From Providencia heimbachae ATCC 35613 (GTDB taxonomy: Bacteria; Pseudomonadota; Gammaproteobacteria; Enterobacterales; Enterobacteriaceae), in the NCBI RefSeq assembly GCF_001655055.1, contig NZ_LXEW01000017.1, positions 1 through 64,000 of the forward strand: DNA of 64,000 nt, in the 5' to 3' direction. This document shows, piece after piece, positions 51,661-59,074 of this stretch. Under the pieces are notes generated by a model. The model ran no database searches. It was not told the origin of the DNA and saw only the letters and a list, made by a program, of their open reading frames with translations. The stretch's first letter is position 1. Every line of letters begins with the position of its first letter. Position numbers and translations under genes: made by a program.

Positions 51661-51842
51661 AAGCACGAGTTGCCGAGAGCAGCCAACAACGCTGTGGTTC
51701 GAAACATGACGAGTAATACTCTAAATAATTCGAATTACAGCTAGGCGGCCAACGAGGATATCCCGATGAGCATATACAAATATGCGATTCGGGTGGCCGA
51801 GAGCAGCCAACAACGCTGTGGTTCGAAGTATGACGAGTATAA
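51661..51842 (+). repeat. Half plus full ERIC element upstream of corC
   Basis: A right-half copy (51661-51715) followed by a full 127-bp copy (51716-51842). Both contain GCCGAGAGCAGCCAACAACG. The core GATGAGCATATACAAATATG lies at 51765. The array fills most of the ybeY-corC gap. Confidence 0.9.
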
Positions 51843-51867
51843 ACTGAGGAATAAGAAATTAACCGCC

Positions 51868-52752
51868 ATGAGCGACGATAACCCTTCGAGTAGCGACAAC
51901 CCTGGCCCTAAAAAAGGGTTCTTTGCACTTTTAAATCACCTTTTTCATGGTGAACCTAAAAATCGTGATGATTTAGTCGAATTAATTCGCGACTCTGAAC
52001 AAAACGATTTAATCGACCCTGATACCCGAGAAATGCTTGAGGGGGTAATGGATATCGCAGATCAGCGTGTACGTGACATTATGATCCCGCGTTCTCAAAT
52101 TGTTACCTTAAAGCGTAATCAAACCCTCGATGAGTGCCTCGATGTTATCATCGATTCGGCACATTCACGCTTTCCGGTTATCAGTGAAGATAAAGACCAT
52201 ATTGAAGGGCTATTAATGGCAAAAGATTTATTGCCATTTATGCGTACCGATGCAGAACCTTTCAGTATTGATAAAGTGTTACGCCAAGCCGTTGTGGTTC
52301 CTGAAAGCAAAAGAGTGGACAGATTACTCAAAGAGTTCCGCTCTCAGCGTTACCATATGGCGATTGTTATCGATGAGTTTGGTGGTGTTTCCGGCCTCGT
52401 AACCATTGAAGATATTTTAGAGTTAATTGTGGGTGAAATTGAAGATGAATACGACGATCAAGATGATGTCGATGTTCGCCAATTAAGCCGACATTCATAC
52501 TCCGTCAGAGCCCTGACACAGATCGAAGACTTCAATGATGCATTTGGTACCCATTATAGTGATGACGAAGTAGATACTGTCGGCGGCTTGGTGATGCAAG
52601 CATTCGGCCATTTACCTTCTCGTGGTGAAACAATTACAATAGATAACTATCAATTTAAAGTTGCTATGGCTGACAGTCGTCGGATCCTTCTACTCCATGT
52701 AAAAATCCCTGACGATGCGCCTGTTCCTACTTTGGAAGAAGAACAGACTTAA
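51868..52752 (+). CDS. corC: CNNM/CorC-type magnesium and cobalt efflux protein (YbeX)
   Basis: 294 residues from the ATG at 51868 ([11 protein letters not shown]). This start agrees with E. coli YbeX. An in-frame ATG at 51766 is inside the ERIC copy, so the extra 34 codons are repeat-encoded. Two CBS domains (about 65-190) and a C-terminal CorC_HlyC domain (about 205-285) are present, with no membrane helices. Linked to magnesium/cobalt resistance and ribosome maintenance. It shares 1 bp with lnt (TAATG). Confidence 0.94.
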   Translation: MSDDNPSSSDNPGPKKGFFALLNHLFHGEPKNRDDLVELIRDSEQNDLIDPDTREMLEGVMDIADQRVRDIMIPRSQIVTLKRNQTLDECLDVIIDSAHSRFPVISEDKDHIEGLLMAKDLLPFMRTDAEPFSIDKVLRQAVVVPESKRVDRLLKEFRSQRYHMAIVIDEFGGVSGLVTIEDILELIVGEIEDEYDDQDDVDVRQLSRHSYSVRALTQIEDFNDAFGTHYSDDEVDTVGGLVMQAFGHLPSRGETITIDNYQFKVAMADSRRILLLHVKIPDDAPVPTLEEEQT

Positions 52753-54284
52753 TGAATTCACCATCCATTTTTCAAAGCCAGTGGTTTAGACTGCTGCTGG
52801 CTTTACTCTTTGGAGCCAGTGGTACACTGGCTTTTTCGCCTTTTGACATCTGGCCTGCCGCATTACTGAGTATTTTATTCCTCCAATTACTCACCATCAA
52901 TCGAAACACCAAACAATCTTTTGCTATTGCATTTGCATGGGGATTTGGTTTATTCGGCAGTGGTGTCAATTGGGTTTACGTCAGTATTGCAGACTTCGGC
53001 GGTATGCCTGAAGCCGTCAATGTATTTATTGTTATCTTACTTGCTGCCTATTTAGCCCTCTACCCTGGGCTCTTTGGCGCGCTGCTTGCCCGCTTTACAC
53101 CAAAAGCTAACATCTGGCGGTTTGTATTTGCAGCGCCTGCATTCTGGCAACTGACTGAATTTCTACGTGGATGGGTATTAACTGGCTTCCCTTGGTTACA
53201 GTTTGGCTACAGCCAAATTGATGGGCCAATGAACGCTTTGGCACCAATATTTGGTGTCGAAATGATAACACTACTGTTATTTTGTATAAGTGGATTGATT
53301 GCACTTGCCATCGTTCGCCGCAGCTTTATCGCTCTGGCCGCCGCCGCTATATTGCTATTTTCACCTTTACTGCTTAAAAGCATCCAATGGTTCACCCCCC
53401 TTGAGTCAGACAAAATACAAGTCGCCTTAGTACAGGGAAATATTCCACAATCAATGAAGTGGGAAGCTGGGTTTTTACAACAAACCAAAGATACCTATAT
53501 GGCGCTTTCAAGGCCGTATATTGGCAAAGCATCATTAATTATTTGGCCTGAATCAGCAGTACCTTCTGTGGAGTTAGATAACCAAGTTTGGCTTAAATCT
53601 CTCGACAAATTGCTTTCAGATACCAATACTAAATTGATTACTGGCATTGTTGATGCTAGGCCTATAGACGGTGAATATGAATTCTATAACACCATTATTG
53701 TGTTAGGGGATGAAAAACCGTATCTCTATCCGTCTAAAAACCGTTATAACAAACACCATTTAGTCCCATTTGGTGAATTTGTTCCTTTAGAAGATATCCT
53801 AAGACCTATTGCCCCTTTCTTTAATTTACCCATGTCAAGTTTCAGCCGTGGTGATTACCAACAAGCCCAGCTTGCCGTTGGGAACATTCATTTAACGGCT
53901 GCAATTTGCTATGAAATTATTTTAGGCTCTCAAGTTCGGGATAATTTCAAACCTGATACTAACTACTTGTTGACGGTGTCTAACGATGCATGGTTTGGGC
54001 AATCTATCGGTCCATGGCAACACTTTCAAATGGCACGAATGCGTTCCCTTGAACTCGGACGCCCTTTACTGCGTTCAACCAATAATGGCGTCACGGCTGT
54101 TATTCGAGCCGATGGTACGGTACAAGATATTTTGCCTCAGTTTAAAGCCGCAACGCTGGCGACAGAGGTAACACCAACGACTGGGTTAACCCCTTACGCT
54201 CGTTGGAGCAATTATCCTATGTGGGGAATGGTTATTGTGCTTGGTTTAATAGGGTTTATATTTAATCGACGCCAAAAATACTAA
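52752..54284 (+). CDS. lnt: Apolipoprotein N-acyltransferase
   Basis: 510 residues. Six or more N-terminal membrane helices (1-210), then a nitrilase-type periplasmic domain. Its catalytic Glu lies in IIWPESAVP, Lys in [12 protein letters not shown] and Cys in [14 protein letters not shown]-terminal helix follows. It adds the third acyl chain to lipoproteins such as Pal. Translation coupled to corC. Confidence 0.97.
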   Translation: MNSPSIFQSQWFRLLLALLFGASGTLAFSPFDIWPAALLSILFLQLLTINRNTKQSFAIAFAWGFGLFGSGVNWVYVSIADFGGMPEAVNVFIVILLAAYLALYPGLFGALLARFTPKANIWRFVFAAPAFWQLTEFLRGWVLTGFPWLQFGYSQIDGPMNALAPIFGVEMITLLLFCISGLIALAIVRRSFIALAAAAILLFSPLLLKSIQWFTPLESDKIQVALVQGNIPQSMKWEAGFLQQTKDTYMALSRPYIGKASLIIWPESAVPSVELDNQVWLKSLDKLLSDTNTKLITGIVDARPIDGEYEFYNTIIVLGDEKPYLYPSKNRYNKHHLVPFGEFVPLEDILRPIAPFFNLPMSSFSRGDYQQAQLAVGNIHLTAAICYEIILGSQVRDNFKPDTNYLLTVSNDAWFGQSIGPWQHFQMARMRSLELGRPLLRSTNNGVTAVIRADGTVQDILPQFKAATLATEVTPTTGLTPYARWSNYPMWGMVIVLGLIGFIFNRRQKY

Positions 54285-54308
54285 TTTTTTACCAAAATAT
54301 TAATGAAG

Positions 54309-54347
54309 ACCTCGATTGTTATCATTGACACAATCGAGGTTTTTTTT
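54309..54347 (+). terminator. lnt terminator
   Basis: 11-bp stem ACCTCGATTGT / ACAATCGAGGT with a 10-nt loop and seven Ts. In E. coli lnt is followed by gltI; here this marks the left boundary of an inserted segment. Confidence 0.9.
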
Positions 54348-54368
54348 ATGACTATTGCAATAATTAAA

Positions 54369-55292
54369 TTAGCCAATAAGCCGCCCTTGTACATTTGCTA
54401 TCTCGATTGAAGCAATGCAACCGGCATTAAAAAGAAGGAAATCATCTTCAATACCATCGGAAAAAATCACGCTATTTTCTGGCATTAAAGATTCTAATAA
54501 TAATGGTGTATTTTTTTCTATCGAACCAAAAACTAAATTTACGCCGGTGGTTTTACTCAAAAAAGGCTCTCGGACACTAAACTGTAGTCGATTTTCTCCC
54601 CAACCAAACCCTTGCGATAGTGGATGTTTATTTGCCCCTGAAATCGCTTGAGCACCTGCTAAAATAGATTGAAACCAACCGGTTGAACCTAACCCTGTCG
54701 AGACAATGATGCCCGATGATGATTGAACTTCTTGCTGCCCATTCCATTTCACGGCATAACGCGCTGATGTATGACTTTTGGGTCCAATAAACAAGTCATT
54801 TACTGCGAGTATTGATTGCCCATCATTCGTCGTTGCTTGGGCAAAAGTGACTGATTTATGCGTGACCTTATTTTTTAGTGTATTAGAGACAATCTCATGT
54901 AACTGCCCTATTTCAAAGGGCAATAATTTACCATCCCAACGTGTGGGATCCGGATTTATCGCTATAACGGGTTGACCGTTTAAATATTTAAGGGTATTTG
55001 CGACCAAACCATCCTGCCCGATCACAATGACAATATCTCGTGATGAAAACTGGTAGCTCGGTAATAATTTTCTTTCTAATAATTGAAAACGACCTAATAA
55101 TTTAAGTATTGATTCAGCCTGAGTTAACTGTCTCTGATAATTATCATGCTCTTCAAGATAATCATTCACCTCCACATTATTATGTTCAAGGTAAAACTTA
55201 GCTTGTGGCCAAGTATTAAACCGCTCAATCAGTTCTTGTAAACGTGTTTTCCTCATCACTAACACAAAACGTACATCCGCTGATCCGCTCAT
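54369..55292 (-). CDS. NAD-kinase-like protein
   Basis: 307 residues. The C-terminal two-thirds resemble the NAD/ATP-NAD kinase and DAG-kinase fold. The usual GGDG loop reads VIGQDGLVANTLKYL. A substrate-binding Asn-Asp occurs in AVNDLFIG (NE in true NAD kinases). The second conserved loop is IIVSTGLGSTGWFQSIL. The N-terminal 90 residues (VMRKTRLQELIERFN, KFYLEHNN) are extra. I infer a nucleotide or lipid kinase-like role; activity is unproven. Its ATG overlaps the SPFH stop (ATGA), so the two are coupled. Confidence 0.75.
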   Translation of the reverse strand: MSGSADVRFVLVMRKTRLQELIERFNTWPQAKFYLEHNNVEVNDYLEEHDNYQRQLTQAESILKLLGRFQLLERKLLPSYQFSSRDIVIVIGQDGLVANTLKYLNGQPVIAINPDPTRWDGKLLPFEIGQLHEIVSNTLKNKVTHKSVTFAQATTNDGQSILAVNDLFIGPKSHTSARYAVKWNGQQEVQSSSGIIVSTGLGSTGWFQSILAGAQAISGANKHPLSQGFGWGENRLQFSVREPFLSKTTGVNLVFGSIEKNTPLLLESLMPENSVIFSDGIEDDFLLFNAGCIASIEIANVQGRLIG

Positions 55293-56311
55293 GATTTTTG
55301 CCCTTTCTTCATTAACTGACCGAATAAATCAGGGGAAATATTTAATTCGCCAATTTTTCCTGCATTTTGCGCTAAAGATTCGAATGCCATTGCCATCAAT
55401 TGCTCTGGATTCATTTTTGCCAACGCCATTGCTTTTAGATTTTCAACGGGTAAGTGGCTATAAGCTTTCATTTTTGATTCAATTGAATAAGCGTCTGCAT
55501 CAGATTGAATTCTTTGGTTTTCAACACTTAGCGCGACTAACTCATTACGCTTCGCTTCCGAATGCACCTGTGCAACTAATTCTTCTTGCTCAATTTCAGC
55601 CTTTTCACGTAACAAAGTACGTTCATTATCGAGACGAGCCTCTGCAATTTGCTGCTGTTTGGCTTGCACGGATAAATCTGTTTCTAATTCAGCTTCTTTA
55701 ATTGTTCTTTCTTGCTCTACTGAAAATTTGCGTCTTGCATAGATGGCATCGTCTGCTTCTTTAAGAATCGATTCTCTCGCTTGCGCTTCTAATGCTTTTA
55801 ACGTCTCTGGTGATGGCGTAATCGCCGCAATTGAAACATCTAAAATTTGAATACCGAGTGAATCGACTGAGGAATGATCAGTAAGTTGCTTCGTCACCAG
55901 ACTGACTAATGATTGGCTCATCAACAATGCATCACGTAGAGATGTACTTTGAATTTTGGCTTGGATCAGCGTTTGAGCCGTGCGCACTACCCGATCACTT
56001 AACTTCAACGGATCCTCGGATGCATAAGATTTACCATCTTTCGTTAGATTGAAATTTAAAACATCTGCCGTTTTCTCCGGTGATTTCACCTGAAACGAAA
56101 TTTGTCCTTGAATACGCAAACTTTGGAAGTCCGCTGTTTGTAAATTAAAAATAAACGGTGCTTCTTGTGCATTCAAGGGTAAAGCGGCGATAGATGTGGT
56201 ATCTGAGTTGTACCAAAAGCTGATCCCTTTACCTTGTTTACGTACTGAACCATTCACGGATTGAATAACGAATGTTGATGAATCTGATTTGAAATATTTA
56301 AAGTTAAACAT
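55289..56311 (-). CDS. SPFH/Band 7 domain protein
   Basis: 340 residues. The SPFH core (about 15-185) has the prohibitin/stomatin-like RIQGQISFQV and GIQILDVSIAAITPS. A long charged coiled coil follows (about 185-285, rich in AEARLDNE/EIEQEELV). A C-terminal PVENLKAMALAKMNPEQLMAMAFESLAQ region, typical of flotillin-like tails, ends it. No membrane helix or signal peptide is visible. It likely forms oligomeric scaffolds. Ribosome site AGGAGC. Three operator-like palindromes lie upstream. Confidence 0.85.
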   Translation of the reverse strand: MFNFKYFKSDSSTFVIQSVNGSVRKQGKGISFWYNSDTTSIAALPLNAQEAPFIFNLQTADFQSLRIQGQISFQVKSPEKTADVLNFNLTKDGKSYASEDPLKLSDRVVRTAQTLIQAKIQSTSLRDALLMSQSLVSLVTKQLTDHSSVDSLGIQILDVSIAAITPSPETLKALEAQARESILKEADDAIYARRKFSVEQERTIKEAELETDLSVQAKQQQIAEARLDNERTLLREKAEIEQEELVAQVHSEAKRNELVALSVENQRIQSDADAYSIESKMKAYSHLPVENLKAMALAKMNPEQLMAMAFESLAQNAGKIGELNISPDLFGQLMKKGQKS

Positions 56312-56327
56312 ATGTAGCTCCTATTAA

Positions 56328-56398
56328 TGTCTTAATGACAGTAATTAATTATTGTCTTATAGACACTAACAAGTCAAGACATAAATGTCTTAATGACA
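56328..56398. promoter_or_regulatory. Three NrtR-type palindromes in the divergent gap
   Basis: TGTCTTAATGACA at 56328-56340 and 56386-56398, and TGTCTTATAGACA at 56353-56365. All share TGTC-TTA-N2-GACA. The centres are 25 and 33 bp apart. The placement between the divergent regulator and SPFH genes suggests autoregulation and joint control. NrtR operators are palindromic in this style; the exact consensus for this branch is not known to me. Confidence 0.7.
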
Positions 56399-56461
56399 AT
56401 AAGTATTTTTTAACGTATGATTTCATCATTGGTCATTAACCTTGGTTTAAATGCTAACACG

Positions 56462-57175
56462 ATGAATGAAAAAGATTTTTTAGAAAATTATAATCGAAAT
56501 GATTATTTATCCCCTTTAATTAGCGTCGATACTGTTTTATTCACATACCATGAAAATACACTAAAAGTACTTTTAGTTGAGCGAGCGAACCATCCCGAAA
56601 AAGGCAAATGGGGACTTCCGGGAGGCTTTATTGATGAAAGCTGTGATAACACGCTGGAAGATACCGTTTTACGCAAGCTAAAAGAGAAGACGGGCGTGAT
56701 CCCTCCTTATATTGAGCAGCTTTGTACAGTAGGGGGTCAGCAACGAGATAAACGTGGGTGGTCTGTCACCGTTTGTTATACCGCACTCATCGCGCACCAA
56801 TCTTGTGAAGCGCATATTGATAGTGTGGATTCAGTGCGATGGGTTTCTATTGATGAAATTGAAAGTATGTCGCTTGCCTTTGATCATAGAGAACTTTACC
56901 AGCAAGCACATGAACGTTTAAGACAGAAATCGCTATATTCCATCGTACCCGGCTTTGCGTTGCCTGATGTATTTACTTTGTCGGAATTGCAGCATGTGCA
57001 TGAAGTGTTAATTGGCAAGTCGATACAAAATAAATCCTTCAGACGCCGTTTAGAACAAGCAGATTTATTGATTGATACGGGAGAAAAACGTCACGAACGT
57101 GGCAGACCGGCAAATCTGTATCGACTAAAATCACAATCTGCTGACTATCGTTTTATTCGAAATTTAGAATTTTAA
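56462..57175 (+). CDS. NrtR-type regulator, Nudix domain plus winged helix
   Basis: 237 residues from the ATG at 56462 ([20 protein letters not shown]). An upstream ATG at 56417 is possible; neither has a strong ribosome site. The Nudix domain is about 15-145. Its signature [20 protein letters not shown] followed by KEKTGV lacks key catalytic glutamates (RE is RK, EE is EK). The C-terminal winged helix (about 165-235, [24 protein letters not shown]) is characteristic of NrtR. It probably senses an NAD-derived ligand and represses the divergent genes. Confidence 0.85.
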   Translation: MNEKDFLENYNRNDYLSPLISVDTVLFTYHENTLKVLLVERANHPEKGKWGLPGGFIDESCDNTLEDTVLRKLKEKTGVIPPYIEQLCTVGGQQRDKRGWSVTVCYTALIAHQSCEAHIDSVDSVRWVSIDEIESMSLAFDHRELYQQAHERLRQKSLYSIVPGFALPDVFTLSELQHVHEVLIGKSIQNKSFRRRLEQADLLIDTGEKRHERGRPANLYRLKSQSADYRFIRNLEF

Positions 57176-57450
57176 GCTCGGTGATTGCCCCATGGATCAG
57201 AGTCTGGATAATCAGGCTCATCCATCTCATCGTCACTGAATGAATCTAAATATAGCACTTCTACCTCAGCGCGGGCCCAAGGTGTTCTACGCAAGAATTT
57301 TAAACTCGATTTAACACTAGGATCGCTTTTAAAACAATTGATCTTGATAAGGTTACTTAACTTATTCCAACCATATTTGGCAACCAATGCGTTAATCTGC
57401 ATTTCAAGTGTCACACCATGTAATGGGTCTTTAGAATTGTGTGCTGTCAT
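57172..57450 (-). CDS. VF530 family protein (DUF2132)
   Basis: 92 residues. Motifs [36 protein letters not shown] and [10 protein letters not shown] are those of the VF530 family, which has been proposed to bind DNA. A C-terminal acidic tail is present ([14 protein letters not shown]). Ribosome site AGGA overlaps the stop of the small gene upstream. Its end overlaps the end of the nrtR-like gene by 4 bp on the other strand. Confidence 0.88.
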   Translation of the reverse strand: MTAHNSKDPLHGVTLEMQINALVAKYGWNKLSNLIKINCFKSDPSVKSSLKFLRRTPWARAEVEVLYLDSFSDDEMDEPDYPDSDPWGNHRA

Positions 57451-57453
57451 GGT

Positions 57454-57579
57454 CTATCCTGTTAAGTACCGCAAAAAATTATGGAGAAGGTAACCAATCA
57501 ACATAATGCATGCAAGTAAAAAATAGGAAATTAATGCGTTAAAACGCGAGCCGATATTCAACAACTGCGTTTTAACCAT
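57454..57579 (-). CDS. 41-residue single-span membrane peptide, novel
   Basis: MVKTQLLNIGSRFNALISYF, then a hydrophobic stretch (LLACIMLIGYLL) and HNFLRYLTG. One membrane helix at about 16-33 with Arg/Lys/His flanks. The start codon follows the scsD stop by 8 bp, with AAGAGAATA as ribosome site. The stop is 3 bp before the vf530 ATG. The tight packing supports a real gene in the scs operon. I do not recognise a family. Confidence 0.6.
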   Translation of the reverse strand: MVKTQLLNIGSRFNALISYFLLACIMLIGYLLHNFLRYLTG

Positions 57580-57587
57580 TATTCTCT

Positions 57588-58088
57588 TTAAAACGAAGCT
57601 AACCACAAACGCGTTTTTAGCCCCAAATAGCTTGTCCATCCTGTCGTAAAACTCACTAACTCGCCTTTATCAATAATCATAAATGTGGGTGTAGCGCTCA
57701 CGCCTACAATATTGGCAAGCTGCCCATTGATGTCATTAATAACAGGAAATTCTAATTCCTTCTTTTCCATTCCAGTAAGCAGACGCGATGTTTCACCTGA
57801 TCGTATTGCGATGGAGATAACAGGTACTCCCGACTTAGATAAATCAGAGACTGTGGGTGATGTTATTTTACAGACCCCACACCATGTCGCCCAAAAATAA
57901 ACTAAGATCGGCTGTTCTTTACTAAGTTCTGCTAATGAAATTGTTTCGCCATTAGCCAGTGCCTGCGATTCCAACAATACCGGAGCTAAGCTTTGTGGCT
58001 TACGCCAAAGGTCCATCACCGTAAAAGCAACAAATAAAATAATTGCCAATACAATAAGTTCTTTAGACCACTTTTTTAATCTAGTCAT
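57588..58088 (-). CDS. scsD: Thioredoxin-like membrane-anchored protein ScsD
   Basis: 166 residues. An N-terminal membrane anchor (about 10-28) is followed by a periplasmic thioredoxin fold. The active site is WATWCGVCK (about residue 72) and the cis-Pro loop is SATPTF. Part of the suppressor of copper sensitivity operon, supporting disulfide exchange under copper or oxidative stress. Weak ribosome site. An ERIC array separates it from scsC. Confidence 0.9.
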   Translation of the reverse strand: MTRLKKWSKELIVLAIILFVAFTVMDLWRKPQSLAPVLLESQALANGETISLAELSKEQPILVYFWATWCGVCKITSPTVSDLSKSGVPVISIAIRSGETSRLLTGMEKKELEFPVINDINGQLANIVGVSATPTFMIIDKGELVSFTTGWTSYLGLKTRLWLASF

Positions 58089-58126
58089 AGTGTTTAACCC
58101 AAATCATAAACACACGCCGAAAATCT

Positions 58127-58345
58127 ATTCTCTAAATATTTCGCGTTACAGCCCGAAAATACGTCAAAAAATTATTCTCTAAATAGTTCGCGTTACAGCC
58201 CGAAATACGACAAAAAATTATTCTCTAAATAGTTCGCGTTGTGGCTAGGCGGCAAAACAAGGTTATCTTGGGGAGCATACAAAAGTATGTGACCCGAGTA
58301 ACCGAGTGAAGCCAACACTGCCACAGCGTGAAATATGACGAGAAT
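58127..58345 (+). repeat. ERIC array inside the scs operon: two mini copies and one full copy
   Basis: Two 46-47-bp units starting at 58127 and 58174 join the ERIC left end (ATTCTCTAAATAGTTCGCGT) to its right end (CGAAATACGACAAAAA), lacking the centre. A full copy runs 58220-58345 with GGGGAGCATACAAAAGTATG. The array lies between scsC and scsD and ends exactly at the scsC stop codon. Confidence 0.9.
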
Positions 58346-59074
58346 TTATTTGAGCTTGGCGAGCTGATCTTTAACTATTGCCTCAAACTGCTGAGCATCA
58401 ATCGCGCCGGGGATCAACTCATCGCCGACAAGTGTAGCTGGCGTGCCATTCACACCCAACTTTTCCGCTAACATCATATTTGTGCGGATACCTTCACGAC
58501 TTTTGTCACTGGCTTTAAGTTTCTCATTGCCTGTTGCTTTAAGCGCTTCTTTAATGTTTGCATCCGTTAGCATGCCTTGCTTTTGCATAAATTTATGATG
58601 TAAGGCCTCGAAGGCTTTTGGATCTTCTTGCCACAGCGTCATCACTAGTTGTGATGAGTCTAATGACGTTTGGCCTTTGAAAGGTAAGTATTTGATAACA
58701 ACCGCGACATCTGGATTATTTTTCACTAACTCAACCAGTTGCGGATCAAAACGCTTACAGAACGGGCAGTTAAAATCAGTAAAGCTAACTAAAACCAGTT
58801 TTGCATCTTTTGCGCCAATGCGTGGGCTAGTGGGATCATTATACAGTGCGTTATGCTCTGCTTTTAATGTCTCTTGCATCTGTGCTTGTTGCTTTTCACC
58901 TTGTTTTGCTTGCAAAGCAACAATCGCTTCTTCAAGAATTTCAGGATTTTCAACCAGCGTATCACGCACTAGTTTACGGACTTGTGCTTCTTGATCTGCG
59001 GTTAATGGAGCCGCATGTGCCGTTGCACCCAGCATTAGCGATGAGAATAGAACAGCTAAAATTGTTTTTTTCAT
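58346..59074 (-). CDS. scsC: DsbA-like periplasmic disulfide protein ScsC
   Basis: 242 residues. Signal peptide to about residue 21 (AHA|APL). The N-terminal helical stalk (about 22-80) forms trimers in Proteus ScsC. The thioredoxin domain has active site NCPFCKRF and cis-Pro GTPATLV. It shuffles protein disulfides and helps copper tolerance. Ribosome site AAAGGAG. The start overlaps the scsB stop by 4 bp (ATGA). Confidence 0.93.
   Translation of the reverse strand: MKKTILAVLFSSLMLGATAHAAPLTADQEAQVRKLVRDTLVENPEILEEAIVALQAKQGEKQQAQMQETLKAEHNALYNDPTSPRIGAKDAKLVLVSFTDFNCPFCKRFDPQLVELVKNNPDVAVVIKYLPFKGQTSLDSSQLVMTLWQEDPKAFEALHHKFMQKQGMLTDANIKEALKATGNEKLKASDKSREGIRTNMMLAEKLGVNGTPATLVGDELIPGAIDAQQFEAIVKDQLAKLK

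Noticed and set aside
57454-57639. 61-codon version of the small scs-operon gene, starting at 57639 within scsD
   Set aside because: The first 20 codons overlap scsD and lack a ribosome site. The ATG at 57579 has one and is preferred.
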